A DNA stretch of 54,391 bases from Methylococcales symbiont of Hymedesmia sp. n. MRB-2018. GTDB taxonomy: Bacteria; Pseudomonadota; Gammaproteobacteria; Methylococcales; Methylomonadaceae. Both the position numbers and the translations under genes were made by a program. Shown in pieces: positions 1 to 9,099 of the stretch (position 1 is the first letter of the stretch; every line of letters starts with the position of its first letter). The notes beneath the pieces were generated by a model. That model saw nothing but the letters and a program-made list of their open reading frames with translations. It was not told the origin of the DNA and searched no databases. The DNA is taken from positions 1 through 54,391 of the forward strand of contig QPIN01000051.1 in the NCBI GenBank assembly GCA_003666385.1, in the 5' to 3' direction.

Positions 1-333
1 TGGTTAAGTCTACAACCAGCATTTGGCGACACCCCAGGCAATGTTGCCGATGGAATATTGTCAACATCAACAACAGCCCCTAACGGTCTAAACGATGAAG
101 ATAACAGCAACAGTAGAAGGCTACAGTTAAACACCGAGCTAGGTTACGGACTGCCTGGATTCTTTGGTCGCGGTCTACTCACCCCTTACGCTGGCTTAGG
201 TATAGCCAATGGAACACAAAGCTATAATATAGGCGGACGTTGGAAAATAGATTCTACAATGAATCTAAATCTAATAGGCGAGCATAAGAAAACAGACGAC
301 AGCATACAGTTGCGTGGTAACTTTAGGTTTTAG
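1..333 (+). CDS. C-terminal end of a large autotransporter-type surface protein (5' end outside window)
   Basis: The reading frame is open from base 1 (first codon TGG) to the TAA at 331-333, so only the last 110 residues are seen. The sequence runs WLSLQPAFGDT, then a low-complexity linker, then alternating beta-strand motifs (LNTELGYGLPG, GLLTPYAGLGIANG, SYNIGGRWKID, LNLIGEH) and ends LRGNFRF with a terminal Phe, as outer-membrane barrels do. This matches the C-terminal barrel strands that close very large Ig-like or cadherin-like autotransporters (established family knowledge). The passenger domain lies outside the window, so ligand and function cannot be judged. A strong terminator follows 34 bases later. 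Confidence 0.75.
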   Translation, partial: WLSLQPAFGDTPGNVADGILSTSTTAPNGLNDEDNSNSRRLQLNTELGYGLPGFFGRGLLTPYAGLGIANGTQSYNIGGRWKIDSTMNLNLIGEHKKTDDSIQLRGNFRF

Positions 334-367
334 TGAGTAAATAACAAAGAGCCAAGGAAAAAGGAAA

Positions 368-396
368 AATGAGGACAAAACGTCCTCATTTTTTTT
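368..396 (+). terminator. Rho-independent terminator after the autotransporter gene
   Basis: A perfect 9-bp stem, AATGAGGAC (368-376) pairing with GTCCTCATT (382-390), has a 5-nt loop and runs into eight T residues. Confidence 0.85.
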
Positions 397-548
397 GTCT
401 GTCATTCCTTTATTTTTAAAGCTTTCCCTTTGTTTGGCATTGTCCAGAAGCCAATAATGTGTACACTCTATTTGGCATAGATCCATAGAAAGCTTACTTT
501 ATTGTAATTTTTCAATGAATTGTGTGGTTTTTAATTACATTTATAGCT

Positions 549-1175
549 TCAATTCTTTTCTAAATGAAGGTATCTTAAATAATCATTATAGTTATCTACA
601 TCCCATTGCATAGCTAATTCTAGGCAATTTAATGAAAGAGATTCAGTTTTTTTCCGAGTGTTGTGTAAAACGGTATCACTGCCCCAATTGATACCATTAA
701 ATAACTCAGGAATTGCTTGGTTGCAAGCAATAAGACAATACCCTCCGTCTTCAGCGGGCGCCAAAACACAGTCGTATTTAGTGGATAAAGCACTGATAGC
801 CTGATTAAAATCAGCTATAGTTAATGATACACAATCACAACCTATCAAAATGACATGTTTAAATTGTTCTTTGCCAGAAAGTAATGCGTTAAACATGCGA
901 TGACCTAAATTTCCAGTAGATTGCAGTTGTAGTGATAAGGAAAAAGTATCAGCCATTTCTATAAAAAAAGAGTGTGAAACTGAAGGTGAACACCAAAGTT
1001 GAAGAGGACATAAATGTGACGAATGGACTAATTTTAATATTCTTTTTGTTAATTGTTTATGAATTTGAGCGGCTTGTTCAAATGTTAAATCAGGTGTTAA
1101 CCGTGTTTTAACTTGACCTGCAATCGGTGCTTTACAAAATACTTGTATAACTGTGTCGGGATATTGGTAAGCCAT
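549..1175 (-). CDS. TIGR04282-type (DUF2064) arsenosugar biosynthesis glycosyltransferase
   Basis: A 208-residue soluble protein with a nucleotidyl/glycosyl-transferase fold. The N-terminus has the family signature VFCKAPIAGQVKTRL (residues about 12-26), followed by VILIGCDCVSLT (metal/nucleotide-binding strand with a DxD-like element) and LAPAEDGGYCLIA. This combination is typical of the DUF2064/TIGR04282 family, often annotated as an arsenosugar biosynthesis glycosyltransferase; related to CofC/MobA-like enzymes. The substrate is not shown by the sequence. It starts at ATG 1175 and lies downstream of hemW on the same strand, separated by a 157-bp repeat element, so shared transcription is possible. 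Length is normal for the family. Confidence 0.8.
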   Translation of the reverse strand: MAYQYPDTVIQVFCKAPIAGQVKTRLTPDLTFEQAAQIHKQLTKRILKLVHSSHLCPLQLWCSPSVSHSFFIEMADTFSLSLQLQSTGNLGHRMFNALLSGKEQFKHVILIGCDCVSLTIADFNQAISALSTKYDCVLAPAEDGGYCLIACNQAIPELFNGINWGSDTVLHNTRKKTESLSLNCLELAMQWDVDNYNDYLRYLHLEKN

Positions 1176-1194
1176 AGTTAAGGTTTAAAATAGG

Positions 1195-1351
1195 GTAACT
1201 ACTTAGCTTACCCTCTATTTTGTCCAATAGCCGCGTTGAAAGTGCGCATTTACACTTGTAAACTCCGTGCTTTCGCCTTGCTCTTGAACGCCTTTATCTT
1301 GAACAGAACAGAGGGCAATCTAAGCAGTTACGGAGTACGCTGAGTAGTTAC
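1195..1351. repeat. MITE-like element with imperfect inverted ends (family 2, copy 1)
   Basis: The left end reads GTAACTACTTAGC...CCCTCTATTTTGTCC and the right end, reversed, reads GTAACTACTCAGCGTACTCC...GCCCTCTGTTCTGTTC. Both ends share GTAACTACT-AGC and CCCTCT-TT-TGT blocks. The right half recurs in opposite orientation at 38398-38451. The last bases of the element (1348-1351) form the stop codon of hemW. No transposase is present. Confidence 0.6.
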
Positions 1352-2481
1352 GAAAATGGGATAAAACTTTCTAAAATATCATCGATGAAATTCCAGCCTT
1401 TTTCTGAACAATAGAATTGCTGATTTTGCTGAATTAATAAGCCTTTGTTAACACATTCAGTCAATGCAGGCTGAAGTGTCGTACCATTAAGACCAGTGAC
1501 GAGTTGATAATGATCTAGATTAAACCCTGATTTTATACGGAGTTGATTCATTAAAAATTCAAGGGGTAATTCATCTTCCTTTATTTCAGTAATCATTGAT
1601 TTCTCATGATTTAAATACTGTTCTGGGTTTTTTGGCTTCATGGTACGCAATATCTTTTCAGGCTTTGAAAGACTCAGTTTGCCATGGGCACCCGCACCAA
1701 TCCCCAAATAATCACCAAATTGCCAATAGTTAAGGTTATGCTGACAAGTAGCATTATGTTTAGAATAAGCTGAAATTTCATATTGCCCATAACCTGATTC
1801 AGCTAGTAATTGCTGACACTGTTGTTGCCCCAGAAATATTTTTTCATCTTCAGGTAATTTAGGCGGATATTTATGGAAATAAGTATTAGGCTCTAAGCTT
1901 AATTGATAAAAAGAAATATGGCTGGGCTGCATGTTAATAGCTGTTTTTACATCGTTTAACATTTGTGAATTAGTTTGATTGGGCAGACCAAACATTAAAT
2001 CTAGATTTAGATTATCAAACCCTGTTTGATGTGCGATTTGTATCGCTGTTAATGCTTCCTCAGCAGAATGAACCCTGCCTAATCGTTGTAAATGCTGATT
2101 GTTAAAACTTTGAATACCGATGGAAAGCCGGTTGATGCCTATAGCACGATAGGCTGCAAATTTATTACTTTCAAAAGTTCCAGGATTTGCTTCTAGCGTT
2201 ATTTCTAGCCTATCTTGTAAGGCGACAAGTTCGGATATGCCAGTAAAGAGCTTATCAAAAGCATTGGCAGAAAATAAACTAGGAGTTCCGCCACCAATAA
2301 AGATACTGCTAATGGTGATTGCTGTATCGCATAAAGATAAATCTTGCTGTAAGTCTTTTAATAAAGCATCTATATATGCTTGTTCAGGTGCTTCTGATTT
2401 AATGGCGTGTGAATTAAAATCGCAATAAGGACATTTTTTTATGCACCAAGGAATGTGAATATAAAGACTTAATAGTCTCAA
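1348..2481 (-). CDS. hemW: HemW, radical SAM heme chaperone
   Basis: A 377-residue radical SAM protein of the HemW family (formerly oxygen-independent coproporphyrinogen III oxidase-like). The N-terminus reads LYIHIPWC then CIKKCPYC, giving the CxxxCxxC 4Fe-4S/SAM motif at about residues 13-20, followed by FIGGGTPSL and LSIGIQSF. Family members insert or carry heme rather than perform the decarboxylation of HemN. The predicted start is TTG at 2481, giving (M)RLLSLYIHIP; no ATG fits the family N-terminus. That TTG overlaps the TGA of a possible 35-codon upstream ORF (TTGA), suggesting translational coupling. The last residue and stop are supplied by an inserted repeat element, so the native C-terminus may have been altered. 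Confidence 0.9.
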   Translation of the reverse strand: MRLLSLYIHIPWCIKKCPYCDFNSHAIKSEAPEQAYIDALLKDLQQDLSLCDTAITISSIFIGGGTPSLFSANAFDKLFTGISELVALQDRLEITLEANPGTFESNKFAAYRAIGINRLSIGIQSFNNQHLQRLGRVHSAEEALTAIQIAHQTGFDNLNLDLMFGLPNQTNSQMLNDVKTAINMQPSHISFYQLSLEPNTYFHKYPPKLPEDEKIFLGQQQCQQLLAESGYGQYEISAYSKHNATCQHNLNYWQFGDYLGIGAGAHGKLSLSKPEKILRTMKPKNPEQYLNHEKSMITEIKEDELPLEFLMNQLRIKSGFNLDHYQLVTGLNGTTLQPALTECVNKGLLIQQNQQFYCSEKGWNFIDDILESFIPFS

Positions 2482-2585
2482 GAGAGTTTATCTATAAATT
2501 CTTCTGCAACGGACTCTTCAACAACTGGATTACTTGAAACACCAATTTTTTCGATTTCAATTTTTACAATTTGTCCAAGTTTCAT
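2478..2585 (-). CDS. Possible 35-residue small protein upstream of and overlapping hemW
   Basis: ATG at 2585 opens a 35-codon ORF beginning MKLGQIVKIEIEKIGV and ending EEFIDKLS, acidic overall. It is preceded by GGGGA about 8 bases upstream of the ATG, and its TGA overlaps the TTG start of hemW by sharing TTGA. I do not recognise the protein. The Shine-Dalgarno-like site and the overlap argue that it may be translated and coupled to hemW; it could equally be a chance ORF in a 5' leader. Confidence 0.35.
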   Translation of the reverse strand: MKLGQIVKIEIEKIGVSSNPVVEESVAEEFIDKLS

Positions 2586-2607
2586 ATATCTGTCCCCATT
2601 ACTTTTT

Positions 2608-2664
2608 GAGACCTCAGCATAACTCTAGCCTTTTTTATCCGTTCATGAGTTATGCTGAGTTCTC
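2608..2664. repeat. Short (57 bp) palindromic element, family 1, internally deleted copy
   Basis: The ends are GAGACCTCAGCATAACTC (2608-2625) and GAGTTATGCTGAGTTCTC (2647-2664), an 18-bp inverted repeat with one mismatch. Between them is only TAGCC-T6-ATCCGTTCAT, which matches one edge of the 159-bp copies at 7308 and 9342. It therefore looks like a deletion derivative of the same element. Confidence 0.8.
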
Positions 2665-2667
2665 TTT

Positions 2668-2988
2668 TTATTCCTCAGTTTTTAAAAGTAATAAGGATGC
2701 AAGCACTGCCGCCGCAATTGTTAATATATCAATATACAGCCAAAATTTTGAGTTTGACAGTATTACTCCGAGATAAAAGCCACTCGCCACCATTAACATC
2801 ACCACGCCCATACCTGATGCGGCTGGATTAGATTTTTGTAGCATGGTAATGCCTAAAATCGTAAAAACAATGGTGTTATAAACATTGATTGCCACCCACA
2901 TATCACTATCATCGCCAAAATTCAGCATACCAAATAATACGATAATTGCCCCGAGCAACAGGACGCTAATGCTAAGTATTTTTTTCAT
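2668..2988 (-). CDS. Small integral membrane protein, function unknown
   Basis: 106 residues from ATG 2988, chosen because AAGGAG lies 7-8 bases upstream; a longer in-frame extension upstream lacks a ribosome site. The protein is hydrophobic with about four membrane segments: ILSISVLLLGAIIVLFGML, a segment around YNTIVFTILGITML, GMGVVMLMVASGFYLGVIL, and IDILTIAAAVLASLLLL, ending in charged KTEE. No catalytic motif is visible and I do not recognise a named family. The gene ends next to the short palindromic element at 2608-2664, whose hairpin may terminate its transcript. Confidence 0.7.
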   Translation of the reverse strand: MKKILSISVLLLGAIIVLFGMLNFGDDSDMWVAINVYNTIVFTILGITMLQKSNPAASGMGVVMLMVASGFYLGVILSNSKFWLYIDILTIAAAVLASLLLLKTEE

Positions 2989-3381
2989 AAAGGTCTCCTT
3001 TGTTAAGTATTCTACTATTTTATAACATACTCTAGTATTAGAATTTTGACGCAATCCGTCATCAATCCATGTACCCATTTGACGATGTATCAACTGCTTT
3101 TAAGCCTGATTGCCCTGCCTTAGCAAAGCAATACAATGAATAAGTCATTAAAAAAAGATATAATACCGAGCTTTTGTAATTAGTAACAACTCACTATCTC
3201 TGCTAAGGGTGTAGCTTAATAATTTATCAGGCTTCTGAAACAGGACGTTGCAGAGAGTTTATATGGATGTATCCACTCGTCCTGAAAAACCATTAAACAC
3301 TTATGCTCCGTGAGTAGTTGTACTAATTATAGTTTAATAGCACCAAAGTATCATGGTTTTAATTAAAAAAACATAATAGTA
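2989..3381. other. 393-bp intergenic region upstream of trpE
   Basis: No tRNA or known riboswitch is recognised. It contains a 7-bp inverted repeat CAGGACG / CGTCCTG (about 3241-3247 and 3280-3286) and two tiny ORFs: 15 codons from ATG 3136 (MNKSLKKDIIPSFCN) and 16 codons from ATG 3264 (MDVSTRPEKPLNTYAP). Neither is rich in Trp and no T-tract follows the hairpin, so a classical trp attenuator is not supported. It must hold the trp promoter. Confidence 0.5.
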
Positions 3382-4869
3382 ATGAGTCCTGAACAGTTTA
3401 AGCAATATGCTCACCAAGGATACAATCGCATCCCCATTAGCCGAGAGGTTTTAGCCGATCTTGACACACCTTTAAGTGCTTATCTTAAATTGGCAGATGG
3501 TGCTTATTCTTATTTATTTGAGTCCGTTCATGGTGGTGAACAATGGGGGCAATACTCAATTATAGGCTTGCCGTGTAAAACAGTAGTCAAAATTAATGGA
3601 CAGGCAATTACTTTAGAAAAGCAGGGTGTAATACTGGAAAGTATCACTCACCAACATCCTTTAGCCTGGATTGAAGAATTTAGACAGCGTTATAAAGTCC
3701 CTGATATAGAAGGTTTACCACGATTTAATGGTGGTTTGGTAGGATATTTTGGCTATGAGACTATAGGCTATATTGAAGAGCGTCTAAAATCAATGGGTAA
3801 GAATGATCCACTTGAAAACCCTGATATTCTTTTGCTGGTTTCAGAAGAAATGCTGGTATTTGATAATCTTTCAGGAAAGGTTTTATTGCTTACCCATGCT
3901 AATCCTGCCGATGATAATGCCTATCAACAAGCGATTGATCGATTAGATGATTTAGCCATAAAGCTGAGAGATTCAAAAGCAAAATCAACAACGCATCCAT
4001 CACCTAAACAGGTTGATGAAGCTGATTTTATTTCTGGTTTTACTCAGCAAGGTTTTGAAGCGGCTGTATTAAAGGCAAAAGAATATATTGTCGCTGGTGA
4101 CATTATGCAGGTGGTACTTTCTCAGCGTATGTCTATACCTTATTCCGCTGCACCGTTAAATTTATACCGCGCATTACGCTGTCTTAATCCATCACCTTAT
4201 ATGTATTACCTAAATCTGGATGATTTTCATATTGTAGGTTCATCACCAGAAATTTTGGTCAGACTGGAAGATGATGTCGTTACAGTTAGACCCATTGCAG
4301 GAACAAGACCCCGAGGTGCAACACCAGAACAAGATAAAGCTTTGGAAGAAGAGCTTTTAGCTGACCCTAAAGAACTGGCAGAACATTTGATGTTAATTGA
4401 TTTAGGCAGAAATGATGCAGGTCGAGTCTCTAAAATTGGTACGGTTGAGTTGACCGATAAAATGATCATTGAGCGTTACTCGCATGTGATGCATATTGTT
4501 TCAAATGTAACTGGTGACCTAGAAGAGGGTAAAGATGCTTTTGATGTGCTTGCCGCAACTTTTCCTGCTGGTACTGTCAGTGGCGCACCCAAAATTCGCG
4601 CTATGGAAATTATTGATGAACTGGAACCTGTTAAACGGGGAGTTTATTCCGGTGCCGTTGGATATATTTCCTGGTCAGGTAATTTGGATACTGCCATTGC
4701 TATCAGAACCGCAGTAATTAAAGACCAAACTTTACATATTCAGGCTGGTGCAGGTATCGTTTACGATTCCATACCAAGAAATGAATGGGATGAAACAATG
4801 AATAAAGGGCGTGCCATTTTTCGTGCTGTTGCTATGGCAGAAGCAGGGCTTGAAGGAGAACAGGCATGA
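3382..4869 (+). CDS. trpE: Anthranilate synthase component I
   Basis: 495 residues, the usual length for stand-alone TrpE. It catalyses chorismate plus ammonia (supplied by TrpG) to anthranilate, the first committed step of tryptophan synthesis. The N-terminal regulatory region has [19 protein letters not shown], equivalent to the Trp-binding LLES segment. The C-terminal chorismate-binding domain has [45 protein letters not shown] and [16 protein letters not shown]. First gene of trpEGDC; its TGA overlaps the trpG ATG (ATGA). The start ATG 3382 has no clear Shine-Dalgarno sequence. Confidence 0.97.
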   Translation: MSPEQFKQYAHQGYNRIPISREVLADLDTPLSAYLKLADGAYSYLFESVHGGEQWGQYSIIGLPCKTVVKINGQAITLEKQGVILESITHQHPLAWIEEFRQRYKVPDIEGLPRFNGGLVGYFGYETIGYIEERLKSMGKNDPLENPDILLLVSEEMLVFDNLSGKVLLLTHANPADDNAYQQAIDRLDDLAIKLRDSKAKSTTHPSPKQVDEADFISGFTQQGFEAAVLKAKEYIVAGDIMQVVLSQRMSIPYSAAPLNLYRALRCLNPSPYMYYLNLDDFHIVGSSPEILVRLEDDVVTVRPIAGTRPRGATPEQDKALEEELLADPKELAEHLMLIDLGRNDAGRVSKIGTVELTDKMIIERYSHVMHIVSNVTGDLEEGKDAFDVLAATFPAGTVSGAPKIRAMEIIDELEPVKRGVYSGAVGYISWSGNLDTAIAIRTAVIKDQTLHIQAGAGIVYDSIPRNEWDETMNKGRAIFRAVAMAEAGLEGEQA

Positions 4870-5465
4870 GTATGAAATTGATCATGGTTGATAACTACGA
4901 TTCATTTACCTATAATCTGGTTCAATACTTTGGAGAATTAGGTGCTGATGTCACCGTTGTGCGAAATGATGAAGTTACAGTGGAAGATATTGCAGCTTTG
5001 TCACCCGATAAAGTAGTCATTTCACCCGGACCGTGTACACCAAATGAAGCAGGCGTATCAGTAGACACTATTTTAAAATTTGCCGAGAAACTGCCTATTT
5101 TAGGCGTATGTTTAGGGCATCAAAGCATCGGTCATGCTTTTGGTGGTGATATTGTACATGCCAAAAGCATTATGCATGGTAAAACCTCTCCAGTTTTTCA
5201 TAACAATACTGGTGTTTTTAAAAACTTAAATAATCCATTTATTGCCACCCGTTACCATTCCTTAGTGATAAACCAAAGCACTTTACCTGATTGCTTAGAA
5301 GTCACCGCCTGGACAGAAGATGAAACAGGCAATATTGATGAAATTATGGGGGTAAAACATAAAATCTTAGAAATAGAGGGAGTACAATTTCATCCTGAAT
5401 CTATTTTGACAGAACATGGTCATGATCTGTTACGTAATTTTTTAACACCGTTGGTGAAACGATGA
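4866..5465 (+). CDS. trpG: Anthranilate synthase component II (glutamine amidotransferase)
   Basis: 199 residues, a class I glutamine amidotransferase that supplies ammonia to TrpE. It begins with [20 protein letters not shown], carries the oxyanion SPGPCTP, the nucleophile Cys in GVCLGHQ, and the His/Glu pair in GVQFHPES. It may also serve p-aminobenzoate synthesis, as single-copy TrpG/PabA often do. The start overlaps the trpE stop and its stop overlaps the trpD start, both as ATGA, indicating translational coupling. Confidence 0.96.
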   Translation: MSMKLIMVDNYDSFTYNLVQYFGELGADVTVVRNDEVTVEDIAALSPDKVVISPGPCTPNEAGVSVDTILKFAEKLPILGVCLGHQSIGHAFGGDIVHAKSIMHGKTSPVFHNNTGVFKNLNNPFIATRYHSLVINQSTLPDCLEVTAWTEDETGNIDEIMGVKHKILEIEGVQFHPESILTEHGHDLLRNFLTPLVKR

Positions 5466-6475
5466 AAATTCAACAAGTACTTAATAAACTATTAGAAAAA
5501 AAAGACCTAACTTCAGCGGAAATGCATGATGTTATGCAGCTTATTATGAGTGGCGGTGCAACAGATGCTCAAATAGGTGGTTTTTTAATCGCATTACGCT
5601 GTAAAGGCGAAAGCGTTACTGAAATTGTAGCTGCTGTATCAGTAATGCGAGAGTTAGCCAGTAAGGTAGATATATCTGGTAAACATGTTATAGATACCTG
5701 TGGCACTGGAGGAGATGGTGCTAATACCTTTAATATATCAACCACTTGTGCATTTGTAGTTGCAGCAGCTGGCGGTCAGGTTGCCAAACATGGAAATCGC
5801 TGCGTTTCCAGTAGTTCGGGCAGTGCTGATGTATTGGAAGCCGCAGGTGTTAATCTGGACTTATCTACACAACAAGTAGCTCAATGTGTTAAAGATATTG
5901 GTGTTGGGTTTTTATTTGCACCTAAACATCATGGTGCCATGAAACATGCTATTGGCCCACGCAAAGAAATGGGCGTTAGAACTTTATTTAACTTAATTGG
6001 CCCTCTCTCCAATCCAGCAGGTACCGTTAATCAATTAATTGGCGTATTTTCTACCGAATGGATAGAACCTTTAGCACAAGTATTAAAAAACCTAGGTAGT
6101 CACCATGTTCTGGTGGTTAATGCAGAAGACGGTCTTGATGAAATCAGTATTGCTTCCGCTTCAAATATCGCTGAATTAAAAGACGGCATTGTTTCAACTT
6201 ATCAAATAACACCTGAGCAATTTGGGATGCAACGATCAAGCCTAGATACACTCGTGGTTAACAGTGCAGAATCAAGCCTGTCTATGGTTAAATCGGTATT
6301 GAACAATCAAGCAGGTGCAGCCCTGGATATTGTCATTTTAAATGCTGGTGCAGCCATTTATGCCGCTAACCTTACTGCTAACCTTGAAACAGGTATTGAG
6401 AAGGCAAGGCAAGTCATAGCAAATGGTGGCGCTCTTGAAAAATTCAATGCCTTGGTTTCTTACTCAAGCAATTAG
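5462..6475 (+). CDS. trpD: Anthranilate phosphoribosyltransferase
   Basis: 337 residues. It transfers phosphoribose from PRPP to anthranilate. Visible family motifs are [17 protein letters not shown] (PRPP-binding glycine-rich loop, about residues 79-95), [35 protein letters not shown] and GPLSNPAGT. Length and motif order are normal. It follows trpG with a 4-base overlap and precedes trpC by 27 bases. Confidence 0.97.
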   Translation: MKIQQVLNKLLEKKDLTSAEMHDVMQLIMSGGATDAQIGGFLIALRCKGESVTEIVAAVSVMRELASKVDISGKHVIDTCGTGGDGANTFNISTTCAFVVAAAGGQVAKHGNRCVSSSSGSADVLEAAGVNLDLSTQQVAQCVKDIGVGFLFAPKHHGAMKHAIGPRKEMGVRTLFNLIGPLSNPAGTVNQLIGVFSTEWIEPLAQVLKNLGSHHVLVVNAEDGLDEISIASASNIAELKDGIVSTYQITPEQFGMQRSSLDTLVVNSAESSLSMVKSVLNNQAGAALDIVILNAGAAIYAANLTANLETGIEKARQVIANGGALEKFNALVSYSSN

Positions 6476-6502
6476 CACTTTTAACTTCATTTACCCTTTT
6501 TA

Positions 6503-7306
6503 ATGATGACTGATAGACCTGATATTCTAAAAAAAATCCTCACTAGAAAAGCAGAAGAAGTAGCTAATCGTAAACAATGTATGTCTGTTGATGAGATCAA
6601 AGAAATTGCCAGTGGTATCGAAAACCCTAGAGGTTTTACGGCAGCCTTGCAAAGTAAAGCGCAATCAAAAAAACCAGCGATTATTGCAGAAATAAAAAAA
6701 GCATCACCCAGTAAAGGTGTTATCAGAGAAAACTTTAAACCTTTAGAAATTGCTCAAGATTATGCAATGAATGGTGCTACATGTCTTTCTATCTTGACCG
6801 ATAAAGATTTTTTCCATGGCTCAGAAGCTTATTTGCAAATGGTCAGAGAATCTTGCCCGCTACCCGTATTGAGAAAAGATTTTATGATTGACCAGTATCA
6901 AATCTATGAATCTCGCGCCTTAGGAGCCGATTGCATCTTATTGATTGTGGCAGCACTGGAAGAGGGGCAAATGCATGAGTTGGCTAATACTGCGACAGAA
7001 CAAGGAATGGATGTATTGGTAGAAACACATAATGCCGATGAATTGAAACGTGCATTAACCTTGGACTGCAAATTAATTGGCGTTAATAACCGGAATTTAA
7101 GAACCTTTGAAACATCATTGCAAACCACATTGGATTTAAAAAATAATATCCCAGACGATTGTTTGATCGTCACCGAAAGTGGTATTCATACACAAGAAGA
7201 TATTCAACTGATGCTGGATAATGACATTTATACCTTTTTAGTCGGTGAGGTTTTTATGAGAGCTGATTATCCTGGGCAAAAAATGAGAGAATTATTTTTA
7301 CTATAA
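6503..7306 (+). CDS. trpC: Indole-3-glycerol-phosphate synthase
   Basis: 267 residues, a monofunctional TIM barrel that decarboxylates and cyclises CdRP to indole-glycerol phosphate. Motifs: [15 protein letters not shown] (catalytic Lys), [37 protein letters not shown] and IVTESGIH. There is no fused TrpF domain and no trpF, trpB or trpA in this window, so the pathway is split. A repeat element begins two bases after the stop codon and its hairpin could end the trp transcript. Adjacent ATGATG codons leave the start ambiguous by one codon. Confidence 0.97.
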   Translation: MMTDRPDILKKILTRKAEEVANRKQCMSVDEIKEIASGIENPRGFTAALQSKAQSKKPAIIAEIKKASPSKGVIRENFKPLEIAQDYAMNGATCLSILTDKDFFHGSEAYLQMVRESCPLPVLRKDFMIDQYQIYESRALGADCILLIVAALEEGQMHELANTATEQGMDVLVETHNADELKRALTLDCKLIGVNNRNLRTFETSLQTTLDLKNNIPDDCLIVTESGIHTQEDIQLMLDNDIYTFLVGEVFMRADYPGQKMRELFLL

Positions 7307-7307
7307 G

Positions 7308-7466
7308 GAGACCTCAGCATAACTCTGGACGAGAGAAAAAAGTGATAGAATTTTTCAGGTTTTAGTCAAAATACAAGTGTAATAGTGAGCTATTGCGCGT
7401 TATTTTGGCTGAAAGATGGAAAACTTCTAGCCTTTTTTATCCGTTCATGAGTTATGCTGAGGTCTC
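7308..7466. repeat. 159-bp palindrome-ended MITE-like element, family 1, copy B
   Basis: The ends are GAGACCTCAGCATAACTC and GAGTTATGCTGAGGTCTC, a perfect 18-bp inverted repeat. The interior is non-coding. The element is the near-perfect inverted copy of 9342-9500: by eye three differences in 159 bases. It starts two bases after the trpC stop. Confidence 0.9.
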
Positions 7467-7470
7467 ATAA

Positions 7471-7515
7471 GAGAACTCAACATATTTTATCCGTCCAGAG
7501 TTATGCTGAGGTCTC
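7471..7515. repeat. Partial family 1 element (45 bp) next to copy B
   Basis: Begins GAGAACTCAACATA and ends ATCCGTCCAGAGTTATGCTGAGGTCTC-like (7491-7515), with the middle deleted. It lies four bases from copy B, so this site has received or rearranged the element twice. Confidence 0.75.
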
Positions 7516-7564
7516 TATTAATCATATTCTTTGATCATCATTAAATTTATCCCAGTACCTATTC

Positions 7565-8191
7565 ATGGAAAATACACACTCAAAATCAGAGAATTTTTTT
7601 AAGACGGCTTGTTACTTTGAAGGCTTTTTAATTGTCATTGCCCTTTTTTTGGGGTGGCTAGCGGATATCGATCCCTTTGAGTTTTTGCATTATTCCGAGG
7701 GTGCTATCTTTTATGGATTATTTGGCACTATCCCTTTATTGCTTATTTTTTTAGCGATAGAACAGATGGCGATTCCTGCTATACAACAAATAAGAAGCCT
7801 TCTGCTGGAAACTATTGCACCTTACTTATACCGCTATCACTGGACAGATCTTTTTATACTTGCACTCATAGCAGGTGTTTCTGAAGAGGTTTTATTTCGA
7901 GGAGTTATACAGCCGTGGATGGAAAATTCATGGGGTATGACAGCAGGCTTAATAACAAGCAGTATCTTGTTCGGTTTAGTACATGCCATTACACCTTTGT
8001 ATGCTTTTCTTGCCATGAGTATTAGTATTTATCTGGGTTTGTTTTTAGATTATGGTGGCGAACGTAATTTGTTGACACCTATTGTTATTCATACGACCTA
8101 TGATTTTTTAGCTTTTTTGACCATTATGAAAATCTACAGAAATAAATTAGCTGATACTATCATTAGCGAACAAGACCATTCTAAAACATAA
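7565..8191 (+). CDS. CPBP (CAAX/Abi-type) intramembrane metalloprotease
   Basis: 208 residues with about six hydrophobic segments. The CPBP/Abi signature is complete: SEEVLFRGVIQ (EExxxR motif, about residues 105-115) and SILFGLVHAITP (FxxxH, His ligand). Bacterial members are membrane-embedded glutamate proteases or peptide/bacteriocin-tolerance proteins; no substrate can be inferred here. It starts at ATG 7565 after a short leader and lies 15 bases from the next membrane-protein gene, likely co-transcribed. The pair, with the convergent OsmC gene, is bracketed by inverted 159-bp elements. Confidence 0.85.
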   Translation: MENTHSKSENFFKTACYFEGFLIVIALFLGWLADIDPFEFLHYSEGAIFYGLFGTIPLLLIFLAIEQMAIPAIQQIRSLLLETIAPYLYRYHWTDLFILALIAGVSEEVLFRGVIQPWMENSWGMTAGLITSSILFGLVHAITPLYAFLAMSISIYLGLFLDYGGERNLLTPIVIHTTYDFLAFLTIMKIYRNKLADTIISEQDHSKT

Positions 8192-8206
8192 GTAAAGTAT
8201 TTAACG

Positions 8207-8683
8207 ATGACAGAACAAAAACCATTAAAATCTGATCTGATATTACACTGGCTTATTGTGACATCCATGTTATGTCTGTTAATTGTTTATAATGTGGTTT
8301 GTCATGTTATGGTTGCAGATATTCAAATTCCTTTAGAACAGCAGCAACGTGTTTTTATTCGAACTATTTTTTATATTATTGCCATTATTTTATTTCCACT
8401 GGCAAATTTAATTCGACATATTTTTATTCGGCTTAATGAAACTATGCCAGGCAAGACTACGGCTAAATATCGCTATTTATTAACGCTTATCGTCTCTTTG
8501 GTTTCTATAGAGATTGTGGGGCTATTTGGTTTTATTATGTTTATTTTGGGAGATGCCTTTAATACGCTTTATATCTTTAGCTTATTAGCTCTTTTGGGTG
8601 TTTTTATACATCGCCCAAAATTAGATGAATATCATCAAATTATAGAAGCATTAAGATTACAAAAACTAAATGCAGGGAGTTAG
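8207..8683 (+). CDS. Membrane protein of unknown function, co-transcribed with the CPBP protease
   Basis: 158 residues with four predicted membrane segments: LHWLIVTSMLCLLIVYNVV, FYIIAIILFPLANLI, LLTLIVSLVSIEIVGLFGF, and IFSLLALLGVFI. The cytosol-facing C-terminus is charged (RPKLDEYHQIIEALRLQK). No known domain is recognised. It follows the CPBP protease by 15 bases, so it may be a partner or substrate, but that is inference. Its 3' end overlaps the convergent OsmC gene by four bases. Confidence 0.75.
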   Translation: MTEQKPLKSDLILHWLIVTSMLCLLIVYNVVCHVMVADIQIPLEQQQRVFIRTIFYIIAIILFPLANLIRHIFIRLNETMPGKTTAKYRYLLTLIVSLVSIEIVGLFGFIMFILGDAFNTLYIFSLLALLGVFIHRPKLDEYHQIIEALRLQKLNAGS

Positions 8684-9099
8684 CTCAAATCTATTATTTC
8701 AAAGTCATGGGTAATATCAACAGATTTACTTAACATAATAGAAGCAGAGCAGTATTTTTCTGCAGAAAGTTTAACAGCACGTGCGACCACTTTCTCTTTT
8801 AAGTTTATTCCTGACACTTTAAAATGCAAATGGATTTTACTAAAAACACTGGGAACCGTATCAACACGTTCTGCCGTTAATTCAGTGACACAATCAACGA
8901 TGTCATTTCGACCTTTTTGTAAAATAGCCATCACATCAAATGCAGAACAACCACCCACACCCAGTAAAATCATTTCCATCGGTCTGATACCAATATTACG
9001 ACCACCATGTTCAGGTGGCCCGTCCATAACTACAGTATGTCCACTGCCACTTTCACCAAGAAATGTTCTGCCATCAACCCATTTAACCGTTGCTTCCAT
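8680..9099 (-). CDS. OsmC family peroxidase-like protein
   Basis: 139 residues. OsmC-fold proteins reduce organic hydroperoxides with a pair of cysteines. Both are present: one in LGVGGCSAFDVMAIL (about residue 51) and one in AEKYCSASIML (near 118). The N-terminal MEATVKWVDGRTFLGESGSGHTVVMD and the central PMEMILLG match the YhfA-like OsmC branch. Cytoplasmic. It is convergent with the membrane-protein gene and ends within it by four bases. Regulation is not visible. Confidence 0.88.
   Translation of the reverse strand: MEATVKWVDGRTFLGESGSGHTVVMDGPPEHGGRNIGIRPMEMILLGVGGCSAFDVMAILQKGRNDIVDCVTELTAERVDTVPSVFSKIHLHFKVSGINLKEKVVARAVKLSAEKYCSASIMLSKSVDITHDFEIIDLS

Noticed and set aside
3100-3381. 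Classical Trp attenuator ahead of trpE
   Set aside because: No Trp-codon-rich leader peptide and no hairpin with a T-run are visible.
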